Positions 11,186 to 23,800 of a DNA stretch of 64,000 nt are shown in pieces. Location: contig CP103031.1 in NCBI GenBank assembly GCA_024752435.1, forward strand, positions 740,001 to 804,000, in the 5' to 3' direction. Source of the stretch: Allantophomopsis cytisporea (taxonomy: Eukaryota; Ascomycota; Leotiomycetes; Phacidiales; Phacidiaceae). Position numbers and translations under genes: made by a program. Position 1 is the first letter of the stretch, and every line of letters begins with the position of its first letter. Under the pieces are notes generated by a model that did not search any database, was not told the DNA's origin, and worked only from the letters and a program-made list of their open reading frames with translations.

Positions 11186-11833
11186 CTAGAAGGTCGGAAA
11201 GACTCTAGATCTCTGTTGTGATCAATGTCCTTGACACCAGATCAATGCAAAACAATATATTATTCCCCCCATGTCCGTTCCTTAGAGTATACCTTGTATA
11301 TCGTCACATATTCCCTACTTGTACAACGATGCTTGCAGGGATTTGGTGTACTTATAGCCGAAGGGATAAGTTCCCCTCTGTCTTTTGCTCCTCTTTCTTC
11401 CAAGTTGCAACGCGCTCGTAGTGCTACCAGTACAAAATATGAGGCTGAGCGGACGAAGCCGTCACCCGTCTACCGGGGCTTGCCCGATAAGGAAACTGTT
11501 GTTGATAAGATCTGCGATAAGAATAGTGGGGTAATAGGTACCAACTCAAATAAAGACGTCGCATTCCTGACGGAAGAACATGGTGCAACAATCATAGATC
11601 TATTACCTTATAAATTCCATTTTCTTACTTAAGATTTTCTTGAGATTGTTCTCATCGGAAAGCACTCAGCTCACAGCTTTTGTCTTGCCATACGAAATTT
11701 CTCTTGACTACAGGGCTAAGGTCTACAACGACAATCTCACACGATCCTCGACTTCATATACAAATCAAGGTGTCCTAAACTTCGAAGCCAAACCGGTCTA
11801 TTCATTGTCACCGTGTTATGATAGACCTTCATC
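11186..11833. other. Intergenic region before the isoorotate decarboxylase
   Basis: Tandem arrangement, both neighbours plus-strand. A 135-aa open frame at 11225-11632 has no recognisable features and is probably chance. No RNA gene seen. Confidence 0.35.
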
Positions 11834-12943
11834 ATGTCTTCTCAAACAGCTATAGTCGATATTCACACTCACATCTACCCTCCAAGTTATATCTCCCTCC
11901 TTCAATCCCGCAGCACGATTCCTTATATTCGTACATTTAACGAGAGTAATCATCGTCTGGTCATCCTACCTAGCGAAGAAGCCTCTACTAGCATAGCGCC
12001 TGAGAAAATCGGCCGACCAATAGGTCCAGAATACTATGATATAAAGCATAAGATTGCCTTCATGGACACTCATAAGATTACCGCTTCCGTCATCTCTCTC
12101 GCAAACCCTTGGCTCGATTGGCTTCCAGCAGAAACAGCTGCAGCAACCGCCGCGTCTATTAATGAAGAAGTAAACCAGCTCTGCTCCCAGTATCGTAAGC
12201 GGCTCTATTTCTTTGGGACATTACCACTTAGCGCTACGCCCATCGAGATCTTATCGAGTGTAGAGCATCTACGCTTGCTTCCATACTGTAAGGGTGTAAT
12301 TCTTGGCACGACAGGTCTAGGAGTTGGTCTGGATGATCCTGCTCTACTCCCGATCTTCGCACACCTCTCATCCTCCTCTTTACCTATCTTTCTACACCCG
12401 CACTATGGTCTTCCTGCTTCAGTCTGGGGTCCCTACGCAGACGACTACGGACACGTCCTCCCACTAGCTCTTGGCTTCCCGCTCGAAACGACAGTGGCTA
12501 TCACGAGAATGATCCTGGCTGGTGCGTTCGAGCATGACAATACGTCGGGCTTACAGGTTATTCTCGCTCATAGTGGCGGCACGCTACCTTTCTTAGCAGG
12601 CAGAATAGAGAGCTGTGTACGCCATGATGGTATGCTCTATGCCAAGGGGAAAGCAAGAAAGACTATATGGGAAATTCTGAAAACAAATATCTACCTCGAT
12701 GCGGTTATTTATGACAAGGTTGGTCTTATGGCAGCGGTAGAGGCGAGCGGCTCGGATAGGATTATGTTTGGGACCGATCATCCTTTTTTTCCACCTTTAG
12801 ACGGCAATGCGGGGGAGAAGTCGGAGTGGGAGAGTGTAGTCAGTAATTTTGGGGCTATTAACGGAGTCTTTGGACAAGGAAGTGAGGGGAGTAGGATGGC
12901 GATGGGCAGTAATGCCATAAGGGTTTTAGGACTGGACGTGTAG
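11834..12943 (+). CDS. Uracil-5-carboxylate (isoorotate) decarboxylase
   Basis: Intronless, 369 aa, amidohydrolase-2/ACMSD-like fold. The zinc-ligand pattern is complete: HTH (His11, His13), FLHPHYG (His188), AHSGG (His246) and GTDHPFF (Asp315). Landmarks such as VISLANPW, HVLPLALGFP and the HSGGTLPFLAGRIES stretch match, from memory, the characterised Cordyceps militaris isoorotate decarboxylase much more closely than ACMSD or 5-carboxyvanillate decarboxylase. The enzyme removes CO2 from uracil-5-carboxylate to give uracil. This is the last step of the fungal thymidine/thymine salvage route after thymine 7-hydroxylase. Cytosolic. Another uracil-releasing enzyme lies 3-7 kb downstream. Confidence 0.88.
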   Translation: MSSQTAIVDIHTHIYPPSYISLLQSRSTIPYIRTFNESNHRLVILPSEEASTSIAPEKIGRPIGPEYYDIKHKIAFMDTHKITASVISLANPWLDWLPAETAAATAASINEEVNQLCSQYRKRLYFFGTLPLSATPIEILSSVEHLRLLPYCKGVILGTTGLGVGLDDPALLPIFAHLSSSSLPIFLHPHYGLPASVWGPYADDYGHVLPLALGFPLETTVAITRMILAGAFEHDNTSGLQVILAHSGGTLPFLAGRIESCVRHDGMLYAKGKARKTIWEILKTNIYLDAVIYDKVGLMAAVEASGSDRIMFGTDHPFFPPLDGNAGEKSEWESVVSNFGAINGVFGQGSEGSRMAMGSNAIRVLGLDV

Positions 12944-13996
12944 GCTTAGGATTCTGCATTCATAGACACTGAATACGCTCCAAGCCGGTCGTGGATCTCC
13001 ATCATGAAACGAAAGAGTAAGCTATGTGATGTAGATATTGTCCGGAGTCCGGTGAGATGGTGTTGAACACGTATTTGTGAAAGCTCTTTAGTTGCTATTG
13101 TATGACAGTGAAGGTAATATTCAGATATAAAACCAAAATCAAGCAAATGAAGCCCTAGAGACGAGTTGAAGCACCAGGGCGTGAGATTCTGTTGACATTG
13201 ACCTATATCCTAAAACAAATCAGGAAAGTAAAGTTACGTTCGACTAAAAGGGGGCTTGGAATTGAAATACCATAGAAGATGCCAATACGGTGGATGAAGG
13301 AAATGAGAATCCCCTCCGAGCTCACAACGCCCATACCATTTAGGTTGGACCAAAGAGTCCCTTCCAATTGAAAGAATTGCTAATTGTAAAGAGCCTTGAC
13401 AAAAAGCAAGATCAGTATTGACGGCATTTCGCGATCTAAGACTCCAAGGTTGATATCCTCTGCATTGCCTGAACATCAGTTCTCAGGTATTGCTTGTTTG
13501 CACTCCAAGATTCTCTTGGTACCTTACAACCCTGGCCTCGAGCTTATATACCAAGAAGCGTAAAAGTCGCCCGGGCCAATCCTGTGAAATGGTAGAACTC
13601 GCTCCAGTCAAGTACAGCCGGTTTTATCCTGAATGGGAGGGCTACAATACAGGCCTGAATTCTGGGTAGATATTGTTGTCCTTGCAGAGCTGCTTTTATT
13701 TATAACTAATTGTCTTACGCATGTTATACAATCCAAGGTTGTATGGCTCAGTACCAGGTACGTTAGGTGCGCAGGTAGGGCACAGGTATACAATGCCTCA
13801 GGCCACACGGCTGTAACATAGCTGTGATCTCAGGCGCAATTATATTGTTGTGTCTAAGCTCTGTCCGAAAGTGGCAACGTCTACAATTCATCACAACAAA
13901 TCTATACGACAAGACCTTGACACCGGCCCCGTCAAGTGATTGAGCTGTCCGTCCTCACTTGTCGAATTGATTGGCTTGACGTAGCTATTGGCAGTT
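12944..13996. other. Intergenic region
   Basis: Roughly 1 kb between two plus-strand genes. No frame with coding character and no RNA gene seen; includes the promoter of the dolichyldiphosphatase. Confidence 0.35.
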
Positions 13997-14748
13997 ATGG
14001 GGGATACAGCTCCATTAGCATCGTTGTCTTTGACACATGTCAATTATGTAGGAGACACATCAAAGAGAGTTCCAGCCTCAACTAACACTCGTAGGACCCG
14101 TCAGATCCAGTCTCGTACTTCTGTGCCTGGCTTGCACTCGTTCCACAAGGGCTCTGTATTGTCTACACGACATTAATATGGTCAACTCGTGAAATCGAGA
14201 TCCTTCTTATGTTTGTTGGGCAGATAGGCTGCGAAGCATTGAACTTTTTGTTGAAGCGGATGATCAAAGAGGAAAGGCCAAAGCAGATGAACGGAAAGGG
14301 CTATGGAATGCCATCGTCCCACTCCCAATTCGTGGCCTTTTTTTCTGTCAGCGTTACCTTGTTCTTACTTCTTCGACATTCACCTCCTAAGAAAACTTCA
14401 CCATCGCATACACCACTTACCCTCATATCTAGAGTCGGGCTTTCTATATTAGCCATCACCAATGCAGCCTTGGTTGCGGGAAGTCGTATATACCTCAATT
14501 ATCACACTGAAAAACAAGTCATCGTTGGAAGTGCTGTAGGCGTATGTAGCGCAGTGGCGTGGTTTGTTGCTACAACCATTTTTAGAAGAACCGGCTGGCT
14601 TCAGTGGACTTTGGATACGCCGGTCCTGAGGTTGTTCCGAGTAAGAGATCTCGTTGTTGAAGAAGATCTCTGCCAAGCAGGATGGGAGAAATGGGAGGAG
14701 AGAAGACTTTTAAGAGAACAGGCCTCAGCTGGGAAGAAGAGTCGATAA
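13997..14748 (+). CDS. Dolichyldiphosphatase (Cwh8/Cax4-like, PAP2 family)
   Basis: Two exons: 13997-14047 and 14095-14748, giving 234 aa. The 47-nt intron runs from GTAGGA to CTCGTAG. The first exon encodes MGDTAPLASLSLTHVNY and the second resumes with DPSDPVSYFCAWLALVP, the conserved N-terminus of this family. PAP2 phosphatase motifs are complete: KRMIKEERP (71-79), PSSH (90-93, His93) and SRIYLNYH (147-154, His154 nucleophile). Several membrane helices are evident. The enzyme acts in the ER membrane with its active site facing the lumen. It hydrolyses dolichyl diphosphate to recycle the glycan carrier for N-glycosylation. Confidence 0.9.
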
Positions 14749-15849
14749 TCCATCTTAAGATATGGCTTCCTCTCAAATTAGTTTGCTAGGAATTTGTAGC
14801 AGCTGTACAGATATTCTGTTGACTCTGTGTCTAATTTGAGTCCTCAGATCGTTATGTGTGTCATGATCTCTCTATTATCATGCTTAGCGCCAAGATAATC
14901 ATCGCATAACAAAGCTACGGTCAAGGTCGATTCGAGATAATCGAATGTTTAATATTCTACAAAGTTCGCTCAGAGTAGTCTTCTGCATCCTATAATACAA
15001 CTAGCCAAATAAAAGTGCCGAAGCTTGAGAAGCTTACGCTAAGTAAAAGATGGGTGAATCATTCATCGATAATGACTTTGTTGTGAAGATACACGTGTGG
15101 TTGAAGTGGTTGAAGTGGTTGATCTAATTAAGGCGAAGTTTGGAATTCACAATTCCACCGATATCTTCTAAAGGCGAACAATATTCAACACAGCTTTCGC
15201 GACCGCGTCGATAACCGGTGACCGAGATACTTTATCCTGTTTGTGATATTACGCGGAAGCTAACAACACCATATTACTTATGGTCCAAGAAGGAAACACG
15301 ATGGAGCTTGAGAAGTAAGAGTTTCGAATCAATAGCTTTGTGGATGTGATGAAGCGATGGAATATTCAAATAAGCTATGCTGTCGAGATTCAAAAGAGCG
15401 TATCCGAGGCGTGTAAGGGGTTAGCATATAGAGCCGGGGAAACGCGCTGAGAGCAAGACAAATCATGAGACTGAAGTCGTTAAGCAGGCAAAAGATGCCG
15501 GGTTCGCATCTTGCGTGAGCATAGTTTTTAAGTGTAGCTAGCAGACTTATCAAGCTCTCCTTTGAATCACCCAGCCACAAGGCACAGGATTCGAGCCATG
15601 CGCTGAGCGTTATCAAGCCAAGAAAATAAATTATAGGTACATATACGGGTTTCCTTGCCAGGTGACATCGGCGGTTCATCTATTGGATATCTTCGAGCGT
15701 CAACGATGGGGTTTACCAAGAGTCAGCTCACTGCTTGCTACAAGTTCCTGTTTCGATTCATGGGCATAGATAATCTCAAGTGCCGGTATGGAAAACTTGT
15801 AAGCGCTCCCATCTTATTTCATATGTACAGACATCCCGGGGCCAGTACT
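14749..15849. other. Convergent 3' intergenic region
   Basis: Between the 3' ends of the dolichyldiphosphatase (+) and the pseudouridine enzyme (-). Contains only short, featureless frames; a tandem TGGTTGAAG repeat lies near 15102-15122. Confidence 0.35.
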
Positions 15850-18489
15850 CTATTGAAACGCATTTAAGTCTCCCTTCAACCCGCCAATGTCGCCGACAGC
15901 CTCCTTGCTCATCAAAGTTTTGACAGCTGCTCTCTGAGCGACGTCAATGAGACCTCCATCCAATCTCTTACCTTCGCCGATGCCCGCAACAATGGTTCCA
16001 AGGAATGTATCACCTACTCCGTTGACGCTCACGATGTTCTCCTCCAGGACATCTTTCGCTGGGAATAGTCTCATATAAACCCCACCAACAACTTCCCCAC
16101 CACCAGAATGCCTACTCAAAATCCACTTCGCATGTTGTGGATCTGTCAGTCTCTCATCCTCTGGTGTAAGTAAAGCCGTCATGAGCACGCCATCCTTCCC
16201 CAGTTTTGTAAGAACGGTGGGAATAAATGGCAGTAACTGGACACTTTGCTGGGGTATACCCTGGTCAACCATATCACGGTTCGTCAGGGCTACAAAGCGG
16301 TCTCGTGCACCTGAGCTAGGAATGCCCATTGCATCAATGACCTGGAACCACTCTTTAGTTTCCATGTAGCTGTTTGAACGCGCCTCCATGTACATAGCTG
16401 CAAGTTCGTAATTGTTTGGTGCAGCTATATCGACGATGTGGTTTGGAAAGGTTGGAAGCATTTTTCCACTTGGAAAGAGACGAGTGGATTTCGCTGTTGA
16501 CACGGGTTCGAAGACAGTTTGTGCGTTGGCGATTTTTCCAACAGTGAAGAACTGACGGATGGAAGACGCTGACCAATTAGCATCAACGACCAGACAGCTA
16601 GGCTTTATTCCCTCCAGACTCTCTTGCAGTTCTGTAGCATCATCCAGAATACTCATGTCCGCCATAGCAACCACCAGGTCCTTTTTCCTGTCGTTGATGG
16701 CTACATACTGAGCCGTTCGACTGCTGTCTCTTTTCGACACTTGGATCCCGGTGGTGTCTAGACCACGGGATTTGAGTGATGCGAGAATAGTCTCGCCAGC
16801 AAGGTCGGAACCTATAAGACTGTATAGTCTGACGTGCTTGGAACCAATTATGTGAGCTGCTGCTGCTACGTTATGACCGACTCCTCCTATGGATTGTCGG
16901 ATAGCAGCTGGGTTAGATGTTGCAAGTTCAGGAGTATCAGAATGGGACGCCAATGGTGTATGATCGCATGTCAGATCGATTGCTATTGACCCAAGAACTA
17001 TGATATCCGCCTTTTCAGGTACAATCGCTAAATTCTTCTGTCAGCTGCTAGAATCATAATGAGAGGCGTCGTCTACTGGTGGACTGCGTAAAAGATTTGT
17101 CCACACGGACATTACATAAAAACAACGTGAGTTTCTTACACTGAGGGTATATGTTTACGGGAGCTGGCATATAAGTTGTGTCACTCTCTTCGCTATATCT
17201 ATCGTGTATGAGCACATGCATTCATATTGATGACATCCACCTACTCTTCTCCAATACCAAGCTTTGCCAGCTCCACTGCAACTCGTGTAGCCCTTGCGAC
17301 ATTTGATTCAATCAATGCCCGGTTAGCAGGAAGACTCTTTCCACCGGTCAATTCTTTGATCTTTGCAAGAATAAAAGGTGTGTTGGCATGACCTGTGTAT
17401 CCCTTTTCTGCAGCTTCTCGAACTGCCTCGTCAATTGCAATGTTCATCTCCGCCAATGGGATAGAGAACTCCTCAGGTATAGGGTTTGCGAACAGTAAAC
17501 CCGTTTTGATCTGCAAAGATCCTTGTGCATCTAATTCTGTCAACCTTAATTTTGTACCACAACATGTATGAACTCACAAATGATAGCAGCAGCCTCAGCT
17601 TCATTATTTACAACAGTTGGACTTTTCACCCCACTGTCTCGCGTCCAGAAGGCAGGCAGATCAATGTTGCCAGTTCGGCCATCTGCAAAGGTAGAGACGC
17701 ATACACCCTGCGTTTCAAGGTATTCCAAGGTACGAGGGATATCCAGAAAGCTTTTACAGCCACTACTAATAACCGCGATAGGCGTTCTGCCAAGCTCAGT
17801 AAGATCCGCCGATATATCCATGGTATCCTGACCTCCACGATGAACACCACCTAATCCACCAGTTCCGAAGACCTTGATTCCTGCTTTTTGAGCTAAGATC
17901 ATTGTCCCCGATACTGTAGTTCCGCCATGTATTTTTCGTCCTGATAGGCCCTGTTGCAAGTCAGCATAGCTTACATGATTATTTTTACTATCTTCAACAC
18001 CATGCAGATGATATCTGCAACACAAACGGAGCAGAGCACGACATAGGAAGTCATATAGCTCTTATCTAGAAACGGACGACCTACCAATCCTGTGATAAAG
18101 GACAAATCTCTCCTTGACACTTTCATAGTACCCTCCTTCCCAGCCGCACTTGCAAGCTCTATGATCTCATCCGCACCCAATCCCACTCTCGCCTGCCCAT
18201 TCAAAACTCCAATGGTAGCGGGTGTTCCGCCGTTCAGTCTCACCACGGACTCGAGGTGGGAGGCCAGAGCTATGTTATCAGGATATGGAAATCCATGAGT
18301 ATAGATTGTACTCTCAAGCGCAACGACAGGACGCCGCTCATATAAAGCTGTACGTACCTCCTCTGAAATCGAAAACAGCTTGGAATTTAAGGCTGGCACA
18401 ATAGAGGGTGAAGCGTTGTTGGTAAAAGCGCGTCGAATCATTTTGGCGCGGTTGAGTGACTTTGGCACTCGCATAGTAGCTTGATACAT
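15850..18489 (-). CDS. Bifunctional pseudouridine-5'-phosphate glycosidase / pseudouridine kinase
   Basis: Complement of five exons: 18489-18085, 17950-17578, 17530-17245, 17192-17140, 17027-15850; 764 aa, phases consistent throughout. Residues about 25-370 are the indigoidine synthase A-like glycosidase (PVVALESTIYTHGFPYP, GRKIHGGTT, VFGTGGLGGVHRG, SSGCKSFLDIPRTLEYLE, TGLLFANPIPEE). Residues about 390-764 are a PfkB-type sugar kinase (IIVLGSIAIDLT, IGGVGHNVAAAA, C-terminal VNGVGDTFLG with the catalytic Asp). The 53-nt fourth exon encodes the linker between the enzymes. Together they phosphorylate pseudouridine and split pseudouridine-5'-phosphate into uracil and ribose-5-phosphate. The start gives an Arg/Lys-rich N-terminus (MRVPKSLNRAKMIRRAF) that could be a mitochondrial presequence; this is inference. 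Confidence 0.9.
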
Positions 18490-19265
18490 AGCATGAGGCG
18501 GTTATAAAACAGGTTGTCTATTGTGAGCACGCGTTGGGTATGATGGATGATGTTGTTGATGTATTGAGTCTGTGGCTTATCACTTTATCTGATATGACAG
18601 ACATGCGGGGCCGGATCTTCTTTTTTGGTGACCGAGGTTTTCGCCAAAGCAACGAAACGACAGTAGATGATGTTTTTACCTCAAACTTAATGAATCTGGA
18701 AAGGAAGAACAGAACAAGTACAGAAAGACATATGAATATTCTCGGCACCAAAGTCAATCAAGTCACTAACTACTCGTGATGGTGTGATTTTACATGGTTT
18801 TTGAAACTGGTGCTTGATAAGGCTATTACTACGTACACCTAGTAAAGGACGATTGATTGATGTACTAAGGTCCTAAAGCATCTACAAATCGATTTCAAGA
18901 TGAAAGATGACTATGTATTGTTGTATGTGGATATCTTGAAGTCAGTCACAATTGTATATTGTCTATTGGAAGTGCATTTGAGATCAAAGTAACACTGTTT
19001 TTGCTTTATCAATCCTACCTGTGTTATTACTCACTATCCTTCTTATTGAACTGCCAAAACCTGCATATGTTTTCAACCCGAAGTCACTTTATCTGGGGAA
19101 TTTTACTTTTGAAATATTCTTGTGCTGGTGTCCTAGCACTCCTGGCAAGATCCCAGATGAATGCAACTTCCTTAAACATCACGTGAGCGCGCGCGTCTTT
19201 ACAGCATTGCGACACGCTGCGACGATTAACGATTTCCACACCCCAAAACACAACCAAACATCACC
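18490..19265. promoter_or_regulatory. Divergent promoter region (pseudouridine enzyme / Apn1)
   Basis: A 776-bp region between head-to-head genes. A CACGTG E-box is at 19180-19185, 81 bp before the Apn1 start, followed by an alternating GCGCGCGCG run. No gene seen inside; the plus frames at 18959-19284 lack features. Confidence 0.4.
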
Positions 19266-20871
19266 ATGTCTCGTCGCTCGTTGAGAACTATAAACTCAGT
19301 CGCTAGCACAGTTGCTCATGTCTCCAAAGTTGCCAAGCCCACGACGCCGAAAAAAGCTACAAAACCCAAAGATGTAGTGAAAGAAGAGCTAGAGTCCAGT
19401 GAAGTAGATGTGAAGAAGGAAACTTCGAGAAAAGCGGCATCAAAGGGTGCCAAGGAAGAGGAGATTACTGTGGAAGTTTCTGCAGCAGAGGTATCGAAAC
19501 TACCGGCTACAAAACGCGCAAAGAAGAAGTCCGAACTGGTTGATGAGGATAGTCAGATATCGTCGCTGGATGAGAATAAGAAATCCGAGACGAAGGTAAA
19601 GGTCCCGGCGAAGAGGAAACCTGCGAAAGACGATGGCAACTCAGCACCTAAGAAGCGGAAGACGAAGGAGGAAAAGGAAGCAGAAGCTTTGCCAGTCGCA
19701 ACACGAACAGCAGTGTCGAGTCTGAAGAAGGCAATGTACATTGGAGCCCACGTCAGTGGAGCTGGCGGTAAGACCGTTCTCGTTCAAACCTACATTACAT
19801 AGCAAGATCTGACGGGTTCTCATGACAGGTGTACAGAACTCTATCAACAACGCCCAACACATTGGCGGCAATTCCTTCGCACTCTTCCTAAAATCGCAAA
19901 GAAAATGGGCCTCTCCACCACTTGCGCCAGAAGCTCGCAGCCAATTCCACGCTTTCTGCAAGGAACACAACTACGACGCCGCGAGACACATTCTCCCGCA
20001 CGGCTCATACCTCGTGAATCTTGCGCAGAACGATGCCGATAAAGCGGAACAGGCATACAGCTGCTTCCTCGACGACCTACAACGCTGCGAGGCTCTTGGA
20101 ATCCAACTATACAATTTCCACCCGGGAAACACAGGCTCGAATCCGCGACCCGAAGCCATCAAGCGCATCGCGACGCAACTGAACAAGGCGCACAAGGCTA
20201 CAAAGACGGTCATTACCGTGCTGGAAAACATGGCTGGCGCCGGCAATGTCATCGGCTCCACGTTTGAGGACTTGAGAGATATCATTTCGCATATCGATGA
20301 CAAATCGCGCGTGGGCGTCTGCATAGACACCTGCCACACCTTCGCGGCTGGCTATGATTTACGCTCCCCGGAAGCGTTCAAGAAGACTATGGATGCTTTC
20401 TCGGATATCGTGGGGATCTCTTATCTTAAAGCTTTGCATCTCAACGACAGCAAAACGCCGTTGGCATCGAACCGTGATCTGCATGCGAACATTGGGACAG
20501 GCTTCCTGGGTCTCTGCGCTTTCTATAATGTTATGAACTACGAACCGTTTCAGGGCATGCCTATGGTGCTGGAGACGCCAATTGATAAGAAGGGTCCAGA
20601 TGGCAAGAGCGTGGAGGATAAGAGTGTGTGGGCGACGGAGATTAAGTTGCTTGAGAGCTTGATTGAGGCGGATGTCGAGGGGGAGGAATTCCGGAGGGAG
20701 GAGGAGAGGTTGCAGGAGGCGGGAAAGGAGGAACGCGAGAAGTTCCAGAAGCAGGTTGATAAGAAGACGCAGAAGAGTATCAAGGATATGTTTAAGGGGG
20801 CGGGGAGAGGGAAAAAGGCTAAGAAGGAGGAGGAAAGTGGTGATGAAAGTGAGGGCGGGTGCAAACACTAA
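19266..20871 (+). CDS. apn1: AP endonuclease, endonuclease IV family (Apn1)
   Basis: Two exons: 19266-19767 and 19829-20871, giving 514 aa. The 61-nt intron runs from GTAAGA to ATGACAG and splits the metal-ligand loop coding AHVSGAGG (His162). The first 155 residues are Lys/Glu/Ser-rich and disordered, with basic clusters such as PKKRKTK that look like nuclear localisation signals. The catalytic part has the endonuclease IV metal ligands in FHPGN, VLENMAG, CIDTCH, LHLND, RDLHANIG and VLETP. A lysine-rich acidic tail follows. The enzyme nicks DNA 5' to abasic sites and trims blocked 3' ends in base excision repair, in nucleus and mitochondria. The long N-terminal extension is typical of filamentous fungi compared with yeast Apn1. 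Confidence 0.92.
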
Positions 20872-23800
20872 TGATTGGATGACTATGAATGAGAGTATGT
20901 ACTAGACTTGACTGTCTTGCACGATTGTGTAGGTTCGTGCTGGCATACCTTTTGGAAGATATGCGTCTTGAACGTCTAATTTTACACTGGTGATAGCTGT
21001 TCAAAGCTAAAGGTTCCTGGAAATGGATATGGACATAAGCATGGAATCACTTATGTCTAGATTGTACAGCATCTCGTACTCCACGCGTGAATCTCGAATG
21101 CCATTGCTTCGTCCATACACGCACAGAGTGACTTCTGGCATCACTTGTCACTTGTGCCATTGGTGTCTATAAGCGTCTCCTACGCCGTCTCCTTACAGCA
21201 GAAATACTAGCAGCACATGCTCAACATACGTGTGACACCCGGAGATCTCGAAATCGGCACCCAGCACTTACTTAATCACAACCTCTCTATCACCAACCCC
21301 TTCATCAATCTGGCATTCATCGCCTTCATTCTTTCTTGTTCGTCATGCACTTGCATTTCTGGGAATTTGCACCAGATATTTGGTGTTGGCTAGCCTCCAT
21401 AAATATCTAGGAAGGGTAGGGTATGTTACCATATCGAAGATACTTTGGGCTTCAGTAGTTGCGTTCTTCTCGGCTTTGGCCACCACAGTGCCCGGGCAGC
21501 CTGGTTTGGAGAAGCAGCGGGCAATGCAAGTTAGTCTTACCTTATGCTCCGAGCTGTTGGGGAATGGCGGGTGGTGAGAGGAGGCTTGTTCGAGTCCGCT
21601 CTTTGGTGCTTCACCTGAGAGACTGCCTCTTGCTATTGGATAGATACTGGCTTTTCGATGAGGAATTTCCATGATGGAAGATCCGTATTGGTGGAGTGTG
21701 AACTTGGGGAATGCTCGAGCAGCTTGTGATCATAACATTGCGTAGACTTCTCAGTGAGTGTGAGCATATCGTTGATGGCGATAGATGGGTGACAGGGAGG
21801 GAGGGAGGTTGGTCTTACGAGAGAAAACTTCTCAAGTAGGATTCCAATAACCCTTGGATTCAATAATACATACTGCGTACATGTATAGGCACTGTCAGCT
21901 AGCTTTCTCGCAAGTACCTTTTTATGCTGTTAGCTGGCTCTGAAGGCTCTTGGGAGATTACATGGTACATTGTATTCCAGCACACAGTGTACTGAGATAC
22001 TCCTATCCGAAGTGATCCATTTCACCATGAATGTGCAACCACAGACCGAGGGGGGGAGTCGTACGTTCAGTTTTCAACAAAGACGTCTTTGCTTGCTCAA
22101 CCTCTGAGGCCGCGCATGTTGTACGTGGAAGGAGATTCCAAGTAGATTGGACAGAAAAGTCAAGGATCTGTACTGGTTTCGATATTGACGAACACAATAG
22201 AAAGCTGAAGTAAAACAAGATCAAACAAAGTAAAACAAAAACGAGGAGAAATCATATTCCACTCAATTGTGATAAGTCTACCTCCGAGGCATTTTTTGAC
22301 AAGTGGGCTGATCGATGGATCTCTGTCCGCCAGGTATTGGCACGGCTCGGAATGCAAATTGAAATCGTATGGACTATCTGTCGACATCCAGATAACTTGA
22401 CTGGCGGAGATTTTGTGTGAGGCATATCACATCAGATCACATCAGAAGTGCAGAAGTTGCACCTTCTTGTACCTTTCACAGCCTCCCGCATCCCCGTTCC
22501 GCCGGTCCATTGCAACGGTGATGGAGCAACGATGAATATATGACCTGCCCAAGAAGCCAGGTCGGAAAGGTTGCGACAGAGCGGTGAAGGTGCTTTATAC
22601 CACGCAGATGCTCCTGAAACTTGAAGAACTGCCTTGCCGTTGCGGATGTTTGATTGAATTACTTGAGATCCAGCTGTGTTTCCCCATTCTGAAGGATGTT
22701 ACCGTGTGGATTGCCTATTGTGGAGTGTTTGACGGGCACTCCCAGATATCATCCCCACATCGTGGGCGATCATGGTTGATGAGTGGAGCCTGATTTGGAA
22801 AGAGGGTTGTGTCAGTGGACGACGATAAGATACCTACGATATGTACATGGATATACATGGATACATGGAGACAATGAATCAAGAGATGCGATTCGAGTCA
22901 GTGGTCCGTCTTGAGTATTCCCTGGTCTTCCTTGGTGTTCCTGCAGATGCACACCATGAACACCCGGCGAAGCGTCGGCACATCGGAGCTATGCGATGTG
23001 TACACTCTGACCGGGATTCTCAACGAGAAACGAGAAGCGATTTCGGTGGATCATCTATGCGGATCATAGGAACGACGAGACAACATGTCTCATCACGTCG
23101 GAGGGATTTCTGCACACGTAGAGGGACTTCAAGCGGGTGGGGTCCTGTAGGAATCTATGATGGTGATGCTCGATGCATCATGGATCAATGATAATTAAAT
23201 TAAATATTTAATGTAGTTGTATATTTAATATCTCATATCTCATGTTGAATATCCTACCGAACATCGGTACATCACATGAATAGGAGAAGTACAGGGAGAA
23301 AGGGAAGGCGGTCATGTGCAATTGTGACATCCTGTACTACTCCGCACTCGTCCCATCGATACACTACACAGTAGATTGCCGCAGACTCACACTCACTCGA
23401 CAACAAACCGTCATCGATCCCAGAATCTCACCAGTTCTACTATGTACAGTACGGTGTACGACCTGCTGCATCTCTGCACCTCTTCCCACCCGCCAGCCCT
23501 CATGCGTCACATGTCATGTGGGAATCCGAAGCCCAAATCGCGTGCTCGGAAGCCACTGCCCTTCCAGAAAGACAGGGATGGTGTGATCCTGGGAAACTGC
23601 CACTTCCACTTCCACTTCCACTTCGGATTCGGGGTCAGCCTACGCACCGCCACGATCTGTGGGACCCGGCGATGTGCCTTCTTACCGGATCAGGCCTGAG
23701 TGTGGCTGGAACGCCCGTCAATGACCGAATATTCACTCACTCCCCCTTCGCGTCCAGCAGATAAAGCCATGCATCTTCTGAGAAACTTGTGCAGGGGAGA

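Noticed and set aside
11225..11632. 135-aa plus-strand open frame
   Set aside because: No recognisable motif, irregular codon use and no leader features; it sits in a short tandem intergenic region.
15575..15605. Second B-box-like sequence (GGATTCGAGCC)
   Set aside because: No matching A-box and no cloverleaf could be drawn.
21540..21610. tRNA-like B-box (TTGTTCGAGTCC)
   Set aside because: No A-box or acceptor-stem pairing at the right distance, so not a tRNA.
22841..23191. 116-aa plus-strand open frame
   Set aside because: Arg/His-rich chance-like sequence without domain or splice support.
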